A stretch of 64,000 nucleotides of DNA from Sulfurospirillum sp. (GTDB lineage Bacteria; Campylobacterota; Campylobacteria; Campylobacterales; Arcobacteraceae). This document shows, one piece after another, positions 16,048-24,650 of the stretch. Made by a program: the position numbers and the translations under genes. The first letter of the stretch is position 1, and each line of letters begins with the position of its first letter. The DNA lies in NCBI GenBank assembly GCA_030491005.1, contig JAKZMJ010000030.1, positions 1 through 64,000 of the forward strand, written 5' to 3'. Under the pieces are notes generated by a model. That model was not told the DNA's origin and ran no database searches. It was given only the letters and a program-made list of their open reading frames with translations.

Positions 16048-17511
16048 ATGAATTTCTTTTTAAAGAGCAAAATATTAATTTCAATTTGGTTACTTTTTTT
16101 TGTTATCTTGATGAGTTTATTTATTTTAATTCCTTATATAACAGAAAAAAATATAATAGATTTAGTTATACAAAATAATAAACAGATGGTAAATCAAATA
16201 AAATTAACGAGATCTTATTATGTACAATATATTGTAAAAGATATAGAAAATAATTATGATATAACTTTTGATTCACAACATAAAAATGATAATAAAAAGC
16301 TACCTCTTCCTGCTACCATGATACATGAATTAGGAGAGATTTTTAGCAAAGAAGGAGATTATAAATATAAAACATATAGTAATTTTCCTTTTAAAAATAG
16401 ACTAAATAGAGTATTGTCAAAAAATGATAAAAAAACACTAGAAGAAATCAAAAAATCAAATGGCGTATATGTATCAAGAGCTTATATTAAAAATAAACCT
16501 ATTTTAAAAGTTGCTATTGCAGATTATATGAGTGAAGTTTCTTGTGTAAAGTGCCATAATAATCATATAGATAAAACTTGGGAGAATGACAAGTGGAGCT
16601 TAGGCGATATTAGAGGAGTTATAGAAATCACTACATTTTTAGATAAGCCATTTGGGCAAATTATTAAAATGAGAAACGATATTTTATTTGTTGTTGGGGT
16701 ATTATTTATTTTATTTATTTTATATTATTCTTATAAATTAGTAAAAAGAGAAGATGAGTTATTAGAAATGGCTGATTTATTAGATAAAAAAGTTCAAATA
16801 GAAATAGTTAAAAATAAAGAAAAAGAACAGTTATTACTGCAAAAAACAAAACTAAGTTCAATGGGTGAAATGATTAATGCAATAGCCCATCAATGGCGAC
16901 AACCAATATCCGAATTATCTTCTATCCTTATTAATATTGATTTAAAGTACCGTTTAAATAAAATTAATGCACAATTTATGAATACAAAGATTAAAAAAGC
17001 AGAAAATATTTTAGAATATATGTCTGAAACTATTGAAGATTTTAGAAGTTTTTTTAAAAAAGATAAAAAAAAATCTACTTTCAATGTCTGTAAGATGATA
17101 AATAATTGTATTAATATTTCAAATATTTCTTCAGATACAAATAATATAAAAGTAATAAAAAATATAAATAGTGATATTTCTATTTATACACTTCAAAATG
17201 AATTATCACAAGTCATTCTAAGCTTATTAACTAATTCCAAAGAAGCCTTACATTTTAACAATATTCAAAAAGCCTTTATTAGAATTGATGTTCAATACTA
17301 TAAAAACGATATAATGATAAGTATAGAAGATAATGCAAAAGGCATAAATAAGAAAAATATCAAAAAAATATTTAATTCTTCATTTACTACAAAAGAACAA
17401 GGTAGTGGAATGGGACTTTATATTTCAAGATTAATAGTTGAAAAAAACTTAAACGGGCGATTAAGTGTTACAAATTCTAAATATGGAGCTAAATTTATCA
17501 TTTATTTATAA
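16048..17511 (+). CDS. Sensor histidine kinase with periplasmic CxxCH (Tll0287/DUF3365-like) domain
   Basis: A 487-residue membrane kinase. TM1 is at about 7-30, TM2 at about 211-232, and between them lies a periplasmic domain that ends with CVKCH (residues 166-170) and SLGDIRGVIEI, the pattern of Tll0287-like (DUF3365) domains that carry one covalent c-type heme. A coiled linker leads to the H-box AHQWRQP (His about 281), the N-box LLTNSKEAL and the G-box GSGMGLYIS. The heme suggests sensing of redox state or a gaseous ligand. The ribosome site TTGGAG lies before the ATG. The divergent regulator is the likely partner. Confidence 0.9.
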   Translation: MNFFLKSKILISIWLLFFVILMSLFILIPYITEKNIIDLVIQNNKQMVNQIKLTRSYYVQYIVKDIENNYDITFDSQHKNDNKKLPLPATMIHELGEIFSKEGDYKYKTYSNFPFKNRLNRVLSKNDKKTLEEIKKSNGVYVSRAYIKNKPILKVAIADYMSEVSCVKCHNNHIDKTWENDKWSLGDIRGVIEITTFLDKPFGQIIKMRNDILFVVGVLFILFILYYSYKLVKREDELLEMADLLDKKVQIEIVKNKEKEQLLLQKTKLSSMGEMINAIAHQWRQPISELSSILINIDLKYRLNKINAQFMNTKIKKAENILEYMSETIEDFRSFFKKDKKKSTFNVCKMINNCINISNISSDTNNIKVIKNINSDISIYTLQNELSQVILSLLTNSKEALHFNNIQKAFIRIDVQYYKNDIMISIEDNAKGINKKNIKKIFNSSFTTKEQGSGMGLYISRLIVEKNLNGRLSVTNSKYGAKFIIYL

Positions 17512-17546
17512 GCTAAAGTACCAAATGACTATACCCAGTATAATAA

Positions 17547-17705
17547 AGAACTATTATCGTAGATTTTTTATCTAAAATTCATCTACTATATTTAATTGAA
17601 GATGAATTAGAAACGGCAAACTACTTTTATATTATACCTTTCTTTATCATTATAGCATTTATGATTATCAAAAATCTTCAAAAAAATAATAAAGGTAACA
17701 AATGA
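17547..17705 (+). other. Start-less open frame ending on the EI24 gene start; possible small membrane gene or remnant
   Basis: After a TAA at 17544-17546 one frame stays open for 52 codons to a TGA (17703-17705) that overlaps the next gene's ATG, the arrangement of coupled genes. The C-terminal part is a strongly hydrophobic helix followed by a Lys/Asn tail (YFYIIPFFIIIAFMIIKNL). There is no good start codon in frame; an ATG at 17525 lies in another frame and hits a stop. A frameshifted or non-ATG small membrane protein is possible, as is chance. Confidence 0.3.
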
Positions 17706-18529
17706 ATGAATTACAAGTATTAAGACTTAGTTTAAAAGATTTTTTTACAAAAGACATATTAAAAGTAGCCATATTTCCATTAATAATTACTCTTTTTGTA
17801 ATGTTTTTTTTCTTTTTTATTTTAGCTGATATTGTTTATGTAAATCTTCAAGAGTTTATTCAAACAGCACAAAATGGGGAAGAAATAATATTAAGTGATG
17901 ATGCACCTTTTTATTTAATCGCAAGTACTTATATTATAGTATTTTTATTTAAATACACTTTTACCTCTTGGCTTATAGGCATCATATTTTATACACTTGG
18001 AACAATATTTATTATGATGTTTTCCGTTTTTTTAAGTATTATAATAATAGGTTTTTTCACTCCTATGATTTTAAGTATTATTCACAAAAGGCATTATGCT
18101 TCTTTAGAAGTCAATTATTATGGTACTTTTTTATCTTCTATTTGGGTTTTGATAAAAAGTTTTTTATTTATGATTCTTTTTTTTATTCTTCTTAGTCCTT
18201 TATATTTTATTCCCTTGATTAATATCTTAGCGATTAATCTACCTTTTTATTATTTTTTTCACAAACTTCTAACTTTTGATGTATATTCAAATATTTTTAC
18301 AAAAGAAGAGAAAAATATCATTCAAGGTAAATATGCCAGTAGTTTTAGATTAAGAACTTTATTTTTATATATTATTTCTATGATACCTTTTATTACTATG
18401 TTTTGTGCAGTATTTTATATAGTATATTTAGGGCATTCTTATTTCTTAAAATTAAAATTATTAAGAAAACTTAGCTTATCTTCTAACTTAGGAAAAGTAG
18501 AAATTAAGGCAATAAAAAAGGCACCTTAG
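17702..18529 (+). CDS. EI24/CysZ-like integral membrane protein
   Basis: A 275-residue protein with hydrophobic segments at about 21-45, 64-80, 90-125, 143-175 and 220-243. The start (LSLKDFFTKDILKVAIFPL), the central GFFTPMILSIIHKRHY and the following LLSPLYFIPLINI fit the EI24 domain family that includes the sulfate channel CysZ. Family members in related bacteria are annotated only as EI24 domain proteins, and transport of sulfate here is not shown. A hairpin overlaps its stop codon. Confidence 0.75.
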   Translation: MNELQVLRLSLKDFFTKDILKVAIFPLIITLFVMFFFFFILADIVYVNLQEFIQTAQNGEEIILSDDAPFYLIASTYIIVFLFKYTFTSWLIGIIFYTLGTIFIMMFSVFLSIIIIGFFTPMILSIIHKRHYASLEVNYYGTFLSSIWVLIKSFLFMILFFILLSPLYFIPLINILAINLPFYYFFHKLLTFDVYSNIFTKEEKNIIQGKYASSFRLRTLFLYIISMIPFITMFCAVFYIVYLGHSYFLKLKLLRKLSLSSNLGKVEIKAIKKAP

Positions 18530-18541
18530 AAAAGATGCCTT
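18518..18541 (+). terminator. Hairpin overlapping the EI24 gene stop codon
   Basis: AAGGCA (18518-18523) pairs with TGCCTT (18536-18541) around a 12-nt loop that contains the TAG stop (18527-18529). No long T-run follows, so termination would be weak or helped by the convergent fumarase gene. Confidence 0.4.
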
Positions 18542-18698
18542 ATAGGAGAATTGTATTTGAAAATAATTATTTGTATTTATAAGTAGGGTTCGCTTTACTT
18601 ATCTTGTATTAAAAGTATACACTCTAAGCATTAATTATAAACTAACAAAAAGTTAACAAATGATTAATAAAGCTAGTTTTTTCTAAAAATATACAATA

Positions 18699-20189
18699 TT
18701 ATATACTTCTAAATTTAGCTGGTCCAGTTGTATGAATAGAAATACCGTTTGTATCAACTGCCACAGTTACAGGCATATCAACTACATCAAACTCATATAT
18801 AGCTTCCATTCCCATTTCTTCAAAAGCTACGACTTTTGCTTCTTTAATACTTTGAGATATTAAATAAGCAGCCCCACCTGTTGCTATTAAATAAATAGAT
18901 TTATACTCTTTAATTAAGTCAATGGTAGGCTGTTTTCTTTCAGCCTTACCTATCATTCCTAATATTCCTATTTCCATCATATCTTTAGTAAACTTATCCA
19001 TTCGTGTAGCAGTCGTAGGACCTGCTGGTCCAACTGCTTCAGTTCCTACAGGGTCAACGGGTCCCACATAATAAATAAATCTATCTTTTAAGCTAACACC
19101 ATTTGGTAAATCTTTTCCAGCATTTCTATACTCAATAATTTTTTTATGAGCAGCATCCCTTGCTGTTAAAATTTTACCAGTTAACAATAAAGTATCTCCT
19201 GATTTAAATTGTGATAAATTTTCTTTTGTTAAGTCTTTTATATTCACTTTTTTAATAGTATCTATAGGAAGTTCTAAGTCTGGCCATAAATCTAAGTTTG
19301 GTTTTTTAAAAGTAGCAGCTCCCTCACCTTTAAGTTCAAAATGAATATGCCGTGTAGCTGCACAGTTTGGTATCATGGCAACGGGCAGAGATGCTGCATG
19401 ACAGGGATAGTCAAGAATTTTAACATCTAAGACAGTTGTAAGCCCTCCTAATCCTTGGGCTCCTATACCTATCTTATTGATATCTTCATATAGTTTTAGT
19501 CTTAACTCTTCTAAGGCATTCTTAGCACCTCTTTCTTGAAGCTCTTGAATATTAACTGAACTCATTAAAGACTCTTTTGCTAAAAGCATAGATTTTTCAG
19601 GATTTCCACCAATACCTATACCTATTATTCCAGGAGGACACCACCCTGCCCCCATATTTCGTACATTGTCCATCACCCAATCATATATGCTATCACTTGG
19701 ATTTAAAACTGCAAATTTTGCTTTATTCTCACTTCCACCACCTTTAGCAGCAATAGTGATATCAAGAGTATCTCCATTGTTAACGCTTATATGTATAACA
19801 GCTGGAGTATTGTCTTTTGTATTTTCTCTTTTCCCTGCTGGGTCTTTTACTATAGAGTATCTTAAAGTATTTGAGGGGTCTGTATATCCTAAAGCAACCC
19901 CTTCATTTATAATATCCTCTAATTCTTTTGTGATATCTAACTTGGCATTTAATCCTATTTTTACAAACACATTAATAGAACCTGTATCTTGGCAAAGAGG
20001 ACGGTGACCCATGGCACACATCTTAGAATTGATTAAAATCTGTCCTATTGCATTTTTAGCAGCTTGCCCTTTTTCTTTTTCATAAGCTTCAACCATAGAT
20101 TTTACAAAATCTTCAGGATGATAATAAGATATGTACTGAATAGCATCAGCAACACTTTGTTTTATGTCATTTTGTGTAATAGTTTTCAT
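18699..20189 (-). CDS. fumA: Fumarate hydratase, class I (iron-sulfur)
   Basis: A 496-residue class I fumarase that interconverts fumarate and malate in the TCA cycle. The three cluster cysteines are visible in PLCQDTGSINVF, WCPPGIIGIGIGG and PNCAATRHIHFE. The alpha-like half is followed by the beta-like half (LLTGKILTARDAAHKKI, VGPAGPTTATRMD) in one chain, as in FumA/FumB. A minus-strand TATAAT lies at plus 20222-20227, giving a short leader, and the gene is monocistronic. Confidence 0.95.
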   Translation of the reverse strand: MKTITQNDIKQSVADAIQYISYYHPEDFVKSMVEAYEKEKGQAAKNAIGQILINSKMCAMGHRPLCQDTGSINVFVKIGLNAKLDITKELEDIINEGVALGYTDPSNTLRYSIVKDPAGKRENTKDNTPAVIHISVNNGDTLDITIAAKGGGSENKAKFAVLNPSDSIYDWVMDNVRNMGAGWCPPGIIGIGIGGNPEKSMLLAKESLMSSVNIQELQERGAKNALEELRLKLYEDINKIGIGAQGLGGLTTVLDVKILDYPCHAASLPVAMIPNCAATRHIHFELKGEGAATFKKPNLDLWPDLELPIDTIKKVNIKDLTKENLSQFKSGDTLLLTGKILTARDAAHKKIIEYRNAGKDLPNGVSLKDRFIYYVGPVDPVGTEAVGPAGPTTATRMDKFTKDMMEIGILGMIGKAERKQPTIDLIKEYKSIYLIATGGAAYLISQSIKEAKVVAFEEMGMEAIYEFDVVDMPVTVAVDTNGISIHTTGPAKFRSI

Positions 20190-20478
20190 CAGATTAAAGC
20201 CTTTAATATAATTTTACAAGTATTATATCAAAATATTCAAATTTGTTTTTATAGGTCGTATAGAATTTAACTATTACTTTTTGTAATGCTACTATTATTA
20301 TATTTAAAAAAGTAATTTTAAATAAAAAAGAGGGAAAATATAAGTCAAAATAAAGCTATATATTAAAAGATTAAACAATATTAATCTAAACAGAAAAAGA
20401 TGGTAAAAAATTAAAAGATAAAAAATGGCTTTTTTTGGAAGTATAGATAATAAAATTGACAGCTATATTAAATTACAA
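20190..20478. promoter_or_regulatory. fumA promoter and AT-rich spacer before the toxin-antitoxin locus
   Basis: The fumA -10 box (minus TATAAT) is at 20222-20227. The remaining bases to the palindrome at 20479 are AT-rich. One 29-codon ATG frame (20425-20514) runs through part of the palindrome but lacks a ribosome site and is probably not a gene. Confidence 0.5.
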
Positions 20479-20513
20479 TATAATAAAAACACAATAGTTG
20501 TGTTTTTATTATA
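20479..20513. promoter_or_regulatory. Perfect 16-bp palindromic operator of the RelBE-type locus
   Basis: TATAATAAAAACACAA (20479-20494) and its exact reverse complement (20498-20513) are separated by TAG. The left arm contains a TATAAT -10 box, and the right arm ends at the ribosome site (AAAGGA, 20513-20518). Antitoxins and toxin-antitoxin complexes usually autoregulate through such sites, so this is very probably the autoregulatory operator. Confidence 0.8.
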
Positions 20514-20524
20514 AAGGATTAAAG

Positions 20525-20803
20525 ATGATTCAAAAAGTTAGAAGCAATGTATATTTAGATACTAAATTAAAAGCAAGAGCAAAGGAATTGTTTAAATCTT
20601 ATGGACTTAGTTTTAGTGATGGAATTAATTTTTTATTAAAACAAGCAACAGATAAAAATACACCTATGATAAGTTTAGATATAGAAACAATTTATCCTAA
20701 TGACCCTGATTATAAATTAATGCAAGAAGCTAGAGAAAATAGGAAAAATGGAGAAGAAATTCATTCTTTAGAAAAAGTCATGAAAGAATTTAATGAAAAT
20801 TAA
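20525..20803 (+). CDS. RelB/DinJ family antitoxin
   Basis: A 92-residue antitoxin counting from the ATG at 20525, chosen because AAAGGA lies 7 bp upstream; an upstream TTG in frame lies within the palindrome and is unlikely. The N-terminus has the ribbon-helix-helix DNA-binding pattern (SNVYLDTKLKARAKELFKSY, then LSFSDGINFLLKQA) and the acidic C-terminus (from about residue 45) would wrap the toxin. It overlaps the toxin gene by 11 bp. Confidence 0.9.
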   Translation: MIQKVRSNVYLDTKLKARAKELFKSYGLSFSDGINFLLKQATDKNTPMISLDIETIYPNDPDYKLMQEARENRKNGEEIHSLEKVMKEFNEN

Positions 20804-21035
20804 TTTTCAAGATAGTGCCTATAAAGATTTAAAAAAAGTTGATAAAGCTCAGGTTTCTAAAATACTTCAAACAATAAACAAACTTGAGAATTATCCAAAT
20901 GTTACTAATGTAAAGAAATTAACAAATCATTATCCACCATATAGATTAAGAGTTGGAAAATATAGAATTTTATTTGATATAGAGAATAAAGAAATATTTA
21001 TATCTTATATCAAACATAGAAAAGAAGCTTACTAA
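20793..21035 (+). CDS. RelE/ParE family toxin
   Basis: An 80-residue RelE-fold toxin. The N-terminal KINFQDSAYKDLKKVDK, the central KKLTNHYPPYRLRVGKYRILF and the C-terminal YIKHRKEAY match RelE/YoeB-like ribosome-dependent mRNA endonucleases, including the basic Arg/Lys cluster and C-terminal His/Arg/Tyr residues that act in catalysis. It appears complete, in contrast to the decayed toxin at 31.1 kb. Confidence 0.9.
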   Translation: MKINFQDSAYKDLKKVDKAQVSKILQTINKLENYPNVTNVKKLTNHYPPYRLRVGKYRILFDIENKEIFISYIKHRKEAY

Positions 21036-21134
21036 GTGAACTAGCATTTCAGTTATGCTATACTTTCAATAGTAAAATGGTAATTGCCTTTTAGATAGAC
21101 TGATTATCTATTGTGTAAAGGGAAGTTTAAAATT

Positions 21135-21166
21135 AGGGTGCTAGCTTTGCTCTTACCCTTTTTTTA
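21135..21166 (+). terminator. Possible terminator after the toxin gene
   Basis: AGGGT (21135-21139) and ACCCT (21155-21159) could pair around a 15-nt loop, with TTTTTTT following. The stem is short, so it is only a moderate candidate. It sits between the plus-strand toxin and the minus-strand helicase. Confidence 0.45.
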
Positions 21167-21168
21167 CT

Positions 21169-22653
21169 TTAGTATCTTGCCTTATAATCTCTTAAATTTG
21201 TTTTTAAATGTTTTTCTATATATGAATTTAATTTACTTCTAGTTTTAAGTGCCTTGTCATAATCTATAAATAAATCAGGGAACTTATAAGAAAGCCACAA
21301 ATAAAGTGTTATTTTTTTTACCTCATCTTCAACAGCTAGTAAATCTTTTTGACTTAAGTTTTTTTTATTTAAATTGCTTAAGTTCTTATATGTACAAACT
21401 TTACGCAAAGATATACAAAAAACATAATACTCATAAGCCTTAAGAATTAACTCCGATTTTATACTTATAGGAGCTTGGGCGCATAAATACTTGTCTTCTA
21501 AGCTTAAATGCCTCACATTATCTACTATCTTTGCAGCACTTATCATAGATGAGATATTACAAGCGATAAATGGACCATCAAAAGACATATGTTTTTGAAA
21601 ATACCTTAGTATTTGGCTTAAAGATTTTGTTTTTATATGTGAAGACAAGTCTTGTAATTGTTTTGCATTTATCTTTACACTAAAAGGTTCTTTTATAGTT
21701 TTAACTGGTTTTTTATACTCACTTGTAATATGTTCTAATACATCTCGTGAACAAGCTCCTAAATAACCTACTTCAAACTTACCATACCTACCTGCTCTTC
21801 CTGCTATTTGTATAATCTCATTTACTGTTATTTTTCTTTTACTAAAGCCATCAAATTTTGTATGACTGGTAAACAATACCGTTTCAATAGGTAAATTTAG
21901 ACCCAAAGCTATAGCATCAGTTGCTATTAAGATATCACTTTGCCTATGTCTGAATTTTCTAGCTTCTTCTTTTCGCACTTCTGGGGATAAATTCCCATAT
22001 ATCACGGAAACCTTATAATTTTTTTGTAGCTTTTGTTTGAGATTTAGAACATCTCGTCTTGAAAAAGCTATTAAAGCACTTCCTTTTTTTAAATTACTTA
22101 AAGAAGTAAAAGAAGGAAGTATATTTAAAGGTGTTTTTCTTTTATGTTTTATAACTTCTAAGTCCTCACCTAAATATGAAGCTATTTTCTTAATAGCACT
22201 TAAGGCATTAATTGAGCCAGTCATGATAACTTCATTTGCAGGAACGCCTATAATAGCATTAAGCCATGCCCAAGCTCTTTGCGTATCATCTATTAATTGA
22301 ACTTCATCAATAATAGCAATATCCACGTCCATAGAAATATCAAGCATCTCAATAGTAGAGCAGACATAAGAAGCATCTTCGTTTATAATTTGCTCCTCCC
22401 CTGTAATTAAAGAAGCTAGATGTTCATCTTTTTGTAAATTTTCATAAGCCTCAAGAGCTAAAAGCCTCAAAGGTGCAAGGTATACACCTGAGTTTGCATC
22501 TTTTAGCTTTAGCATTGCATTATATGTTTTCCCTGAGTTTGTTGGACCCACATAAAATTTTAATTTTCGTTTCATACTTCGTGCTAATGGGAACAGTGTC
22601 TTAAATTCACAGTTTAAAAGTTTTTGTAATTCATTTTGCCATATATCTTTCAT
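21169..22653 (-). CDS. Suv3-like ATP-dependent RNA helicase
   Basis: A 494-residue superfamily 2 helicase. Walker A is GPTNSGKTYNA (about 36-46), the DExx box is DEVQ within IAIIDEVQLIDD, motif VI is QIAGRAGRYGK, and a C-terminal Suv3-like region follows. Suv3 enzymes unwind RNA for degradation in mitochondria, and a role in RNA turnover is the reasonable inference here. The start codon overlaps the stop of the upstream DNA methyltransferase by 4 bp (ATGA), so it is co-transcribed with the restriction-modification cassette, an unusual arrangement. Confidence 0.85.
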   Translation of the reverse strand: MKDIWQNELQKLLNCEFKTLFPLARSMKRKLKFYVGPTNSGKTYNAMLKLKDANSGVYLAPLRLLALEAYENLQKDEHLASLITGEEQIINEDASYVCSTIEMLDISMDVDIAIIDEVQLIDDTQRAWAWLNAIIGVPANEVIMTGSINALSAIKKIASYLGEDLEVIKHKRKTPLNILPSFTSLSNLKKGSALIAFSRRDVLNLKQKLQKNYKVSVIYGNLSPEVRKEEARKFRHRQSDILIATDAIALGLNLPIETVLFTSHTKFDGFSKRKITVNEIIQIAGRAGRYGKFEVGYLGACSRDVLEHITSEYKKPVKTIKEPFSVKINAKQLQDLSSHIKTKSLSQILRYFQKHMSFDGPFIACNISSMISAAKIVDNVRHLSLEDKYLCAQAPISIKSELILKAYEYYVFCISLRKVCTYKNLSNLNKKNLSQKDLLAVEDEVKKITLYLWLSYKFPDLFIDYDKALKTRSKLNSYIEKHLKTNLRDYKARY

Positions 22654-23441
22654 AATCCTACTAACCTTTCATTTGCCACTTTAATATATTTTTCTTCTAA
22701 ATCACATCCAATAAAATTTCTTTTATTTTTTTTAGCAACAACAGCAGTAGTTCCTGAACCCATAAATATATCTAAGACTAAATCATTTTCATTACTTGAA
22801 GCTAAAACTGCTCTTTTAACTAATTCTTCCAATTTTTGAGTAGGATGAATAGCTCTATTAGTTTGAGGGTCTTTTATTCTTTCTTTTCCTTGACATTGAG
22901 GCAAAGTCCAAACATCTCTCATCTGTCTATTTGTACCATTTTTTGCTTTATCAGGATTTATATCTTTTAATGTCTCATAGTTAAAAATCCATTTTTTATT
23001 TTTTACAGCATAAACAATAAATTCACTTGAATGTGTATATGTTCTTTTTGTTATTGAAGGCATTGGATTTGTTTTTGCCCAAGTTATGATATTCTTTATT
23101 GAGTATCCTACTTGCTTTATTGCCATTGTTACTTCACCAATATTGTGATAAGAACAACATATATATATAGAAGCACCATCTTTTTGAATATCAAATGATT
23201 TTTTTATCCACTGATAAGTAAAGTCAAAGTATTCATCTTCTTTCATAATATCCCAAGTTTCATTCACTTTATAAAAAGCACCACCAGTTTTATTATTCTT
23301 TAAATTTAAGTTTGAACCTGATAGGTTATAAGGTGGATCTGTAAATATTAGATCAGGATGAATATTATTCTTGTGTAATTTATTCAAAAAATCTAAACTA
23401 TCTTGCTTATAGATTTTATTTAACTTTAATGTGTTTTGCAT
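22650..23441 (-). CDS. Site-specific DNA methyltransferase (beta-type), restriction-modification
   Basis: A 263-residue amino-methyltransferase. The catalytic motif IV TDPPYNL lies near the N-terminus (about residue 36) and the SAM-binding motif I DIFMGSGTTAVVA is near the C-terminus with IGCDLEEKYI after it, the beta-class order. DPPY suggests N6-adenine methylation. It overlaps the preceding methyltransferase by 16 bp and the Suv3-like helicase by 4 bp. Two methyltransferases beside an AlwI-like nuclease fit protection of both strands of an asymmetric site. Confidence 0.88.
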   Translation of the reverse strand: MQNTLKLNKIYKQDSLDFLNKLHKNNIHPDLIFTDPPYNLSGSNLNLKNNKTGGAFYKVNETWDIMKEDEYFDFTYQWIKKSFDIQKDGASIYICCSYHNIGEVTMAIKQVGYSIKNIITWAKTNPMPSITKRTYTHSSEFIVYAVKNKKWIFNYETLKDINPDKAKNGTNRQMRDVWTLPQCQGKERIKDPQTNRAIHPTQKLEELVKRAVLASSNENDLVLDIFMGSGTTAVVAKKNKRNFIGCDLEEKYIKVANERLVGL

Positions 23442-24592
23442 ATAAATAATCTTTCATTATGTGTGTCTAGCTTTGTTTTACCAGTTGAAAAAGGTTTATG
23501 TTTGATACTCTCAATAAACAATGTCCCCTTATTTTCCAACACTCTTATAATTTCTTCATCAGACATTCTTGCATTAGAGCGTTCATTACCTTTATTAGCC
23601 ATATCAGAATATGATAATATTATATATTTTGCCTTGGCTTTTATTATTAAATCTTCAAAAGCCTCTATTGCTTTTTTTAAACAATATCTTGAATTATAAT
23701 CTTTTCTATTTAACATTTTTGAAGCAACACCCTCAACTTCTGGCTTATTCCATTGTGCTAAATTCTCAATTAAATGATATGCAGAGATATATTGTCTTGA
23801 ATTATAAGGTGGGTCTAAATATAAAATATCTACTGGTTCAATTTCACTAATTATTTTATTGGCATCATTGTTTAAGATAATATTACCTGTATTATTAGAA
23901 TTATCAATATCAAGATGTTTCATTTTAAAATTATCAGGCATTAATGAGTTTCTTCTAAATGCATCATAATGACCACAAGTATTAGCAATTTTATCAATGG
24001 CATAAATCAAAGAACTTATTAGTATATATTTTTCTTTTTTTGTTAGTTGACTTTTTAAATTTTCTATTTCTTCTCTAATCGTACCAATTTTTTTTGCTAC
24101 ATTTAATGAAAAATACTTATCTCCAAAATTTTTAGAAAAATAATTATCTATAGGGGTAATATTATTAAAATATTCTAATAATTCACTAATTTTATTCTTA
24201 TCATATATATCATCAGAAAAGAAAGCATAATGAATTACATAGTTAGAAAACAACATATCATTTGTAATAATCTTAGTGTTTTTATTATTAAAATGATTTG
24301 CTACAACACCAGTACCTGAAAAAATATCTAAGAAACTATTGTACTTAGGAATATGTTTGTCTATTGATGTTTGTATAAAATTAAGTATTTTAGTCTTAGA
24401 ACCTAAGTATCTTCTATTATTTATAGTAAAATACTCAAAAGCTTTTTTTGATTTATTTGAATAATGATCAAATAGTATTTTCTCAATAGCCGTACTATTA
24501 CTTTTAATGTCATTATTGCTTTTAAAAGTTTGTAAAATATCAAAATAGTTTTGCTCTATTGTAATCTTAATTTCTTTTTTCATAAGAAACAT
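23426..24592 (-). CDS. D12-class N6-adenine DNA methyltransferase
   Basis: A 388-residue Dam-like methyltransferase. It has an N-terminal extension of about 60 residues (possibly target recognition), then NRRYLGSKTKILNFI and FLDIFSGTGVVANHF (motif I), and the catalytic ILYLDPPYNSRQY (motif IV). The motif order (I before IV) is alpha/D12 type. The annotated ATG is at 24592; a second in-frame ATG nine bases in is an equally possible start, and neither has a clear ribosome site. It is divergent from the nuclease gene across only about 60 bp. Confidence 0.88.
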   Translation of the reverse strand: MFLMKKEIKITIEQNYFDILQTFKSNNDIKSNSTAIEKILFDHYSNKSKKAFEYFTINNRRYLGSKTKILNFIQTSIDKHIPKYNSFLDIFSGTGVVANHFNNKNTKIITNDMLFSNYVIHYAFFSDDIYDKNKISELLEYFNNITPIDNYFSKNFGDKYFSLNVAKKIGTIREEIENLKSQLTKKEKYILISSLIYAIDKIANTCGHYDAFRRNSLMPDNFKMKHLDIDNSNNTGNIILNNDANKIISEIEPVDILYLDPPYNSRQYISAYHLIENLAQWNKPEVEGVASKMLNRKDYNSRYCLKKAIEAFEDLIIKAKAKYIILSYSDMANKGNERSNARMSDEEIIRVLENKGTLFIESIKHKPFSTGKTKLDTHNERLFICKTH

Positions 24593-24650
24593 TTTACAAT
24601 ATGCATCATAAAAAGAACTTTAAATGTTGCCTAAAAAGAAGGAAAATAAG

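Noticed and set aside
20425-20514. 29-codon ATG frame upstream of the RelB-like antitoxin
   Set aside because: It runs through the palindromic operator and lacks a ribosome site, so it is explained better as operator sequence.
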